From Scytonema millei VB511283 (GTDB lineage Bacteria > Cyanobacteriota > Cyanobacteriia > Cyanobacteriales > Chroococcidiopsidaceae), in the NCBI RefSeq assembly GCF_000817735.3, contig NZ_JTJC03000011.1, positions 1-64,000 on the forward strand: a stretch of DNA of 64,000 nt. Direction: 5' to 3'. Numbering within the stretch: position 1 is the first letter of the stretch; every line of letters starts with the position of its first letter. Shown in pieces: positions 63,983-64,000 of the stretch. Under the pieces are notes generated by a model. The model ran no database searches and was not told the DNA's origin. It saw nothing but the letters and a program-made list of their open reading frames with translations. Position numbers and translations under genes: made by a program.

Positions 63983-64000
63983 CTACAAATGACGAATGAC

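Overview
The window is chromosomal DNA of a cyanobacterium. It carries psaA and psaB, a PsbQ (CyanoQ) lipoprotein, a cyAbrB regulator, Ycf35 and several cyanobacterial DUF families. The highly iterated palindrome GCGATCGC is everywhere, and heptanucleotide tandem repeats (STRRs such as AGTCAAA, TAACTGA, AGTTATC and ACACCCC) fill many gaps. The style of gene content and repeats suggests a Chroococcidiopsis-like or heterocystous-lineage genome, but the genus is an inference.

Layout. 1-10.6 kb holds mixed housekeeping and conserved unknown genes: ycf35, gloB, a GH104-type muralytic enzyme overlapping an SDR gene, DUF1997, DUF4079, a 15-repeat ankyrin protein, a VOC protein, a XisF-like recombinase apparently lacking its catalytic residues, a coiled-coil protein, DUF1499 and a 19-residue repeat protein. 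10.8-15.4 kb is the psaA-psaB operon on the minus strand. 15.9-31 kb holds a repetitive lipoprotein, rhomboid protease, flippase-like membrane protein, RRM protein, GlsB-type protein, M28 peptidase, a very large fused hydantoinase/oxoprolinase, DUF2945-DUF3140, an alpha/beta-fold protein without nucleophile, a ThiO-like oxidase and PsbQ. 31-45 kb holds a Tat-exported beta-carbonic anhydrase, a SET protein with a half-size MFS protein, a GH116 glucosidase, a Tat molybdoprotein with its cytochrome b, a pseudouridine synthase, a TspO-like protein, a CblD-like protein and pgi. 45-51 kb holds branched-chain amino-acid ABC genes and a purine salvage cluster (NCS2 permease, adenine deaminase, hypoxanthine phosphoribosyltransferase). 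51-64 kb holds a cNMP-histidine kinase, a heptad-repeat coiled coil, a divergent TetR/Rieske pair, a GT39-type transferase, ClC transporter, cyAbrB, Rrf2, cobD and ureF.

The most unusual signal is the way repeats have entered coding sequences in frame. A 68-bp family with GTACGGGCGGG...CCCGCCCCTAC ends, a GATCCCCCCAACCC family and several heptamer arrays have been absorbed as extra residues in gloB, the 15901 lipoprotein, the hydantoinase (three places), the pseudouridine synthase and livM. Repeats also form the N-terminus of cobD, the C-termini of a cupin and a VOC protein, and the stop codons of several genes. I recognised no tRNA, rRNA, CRISPR array or complete insertion sequence.
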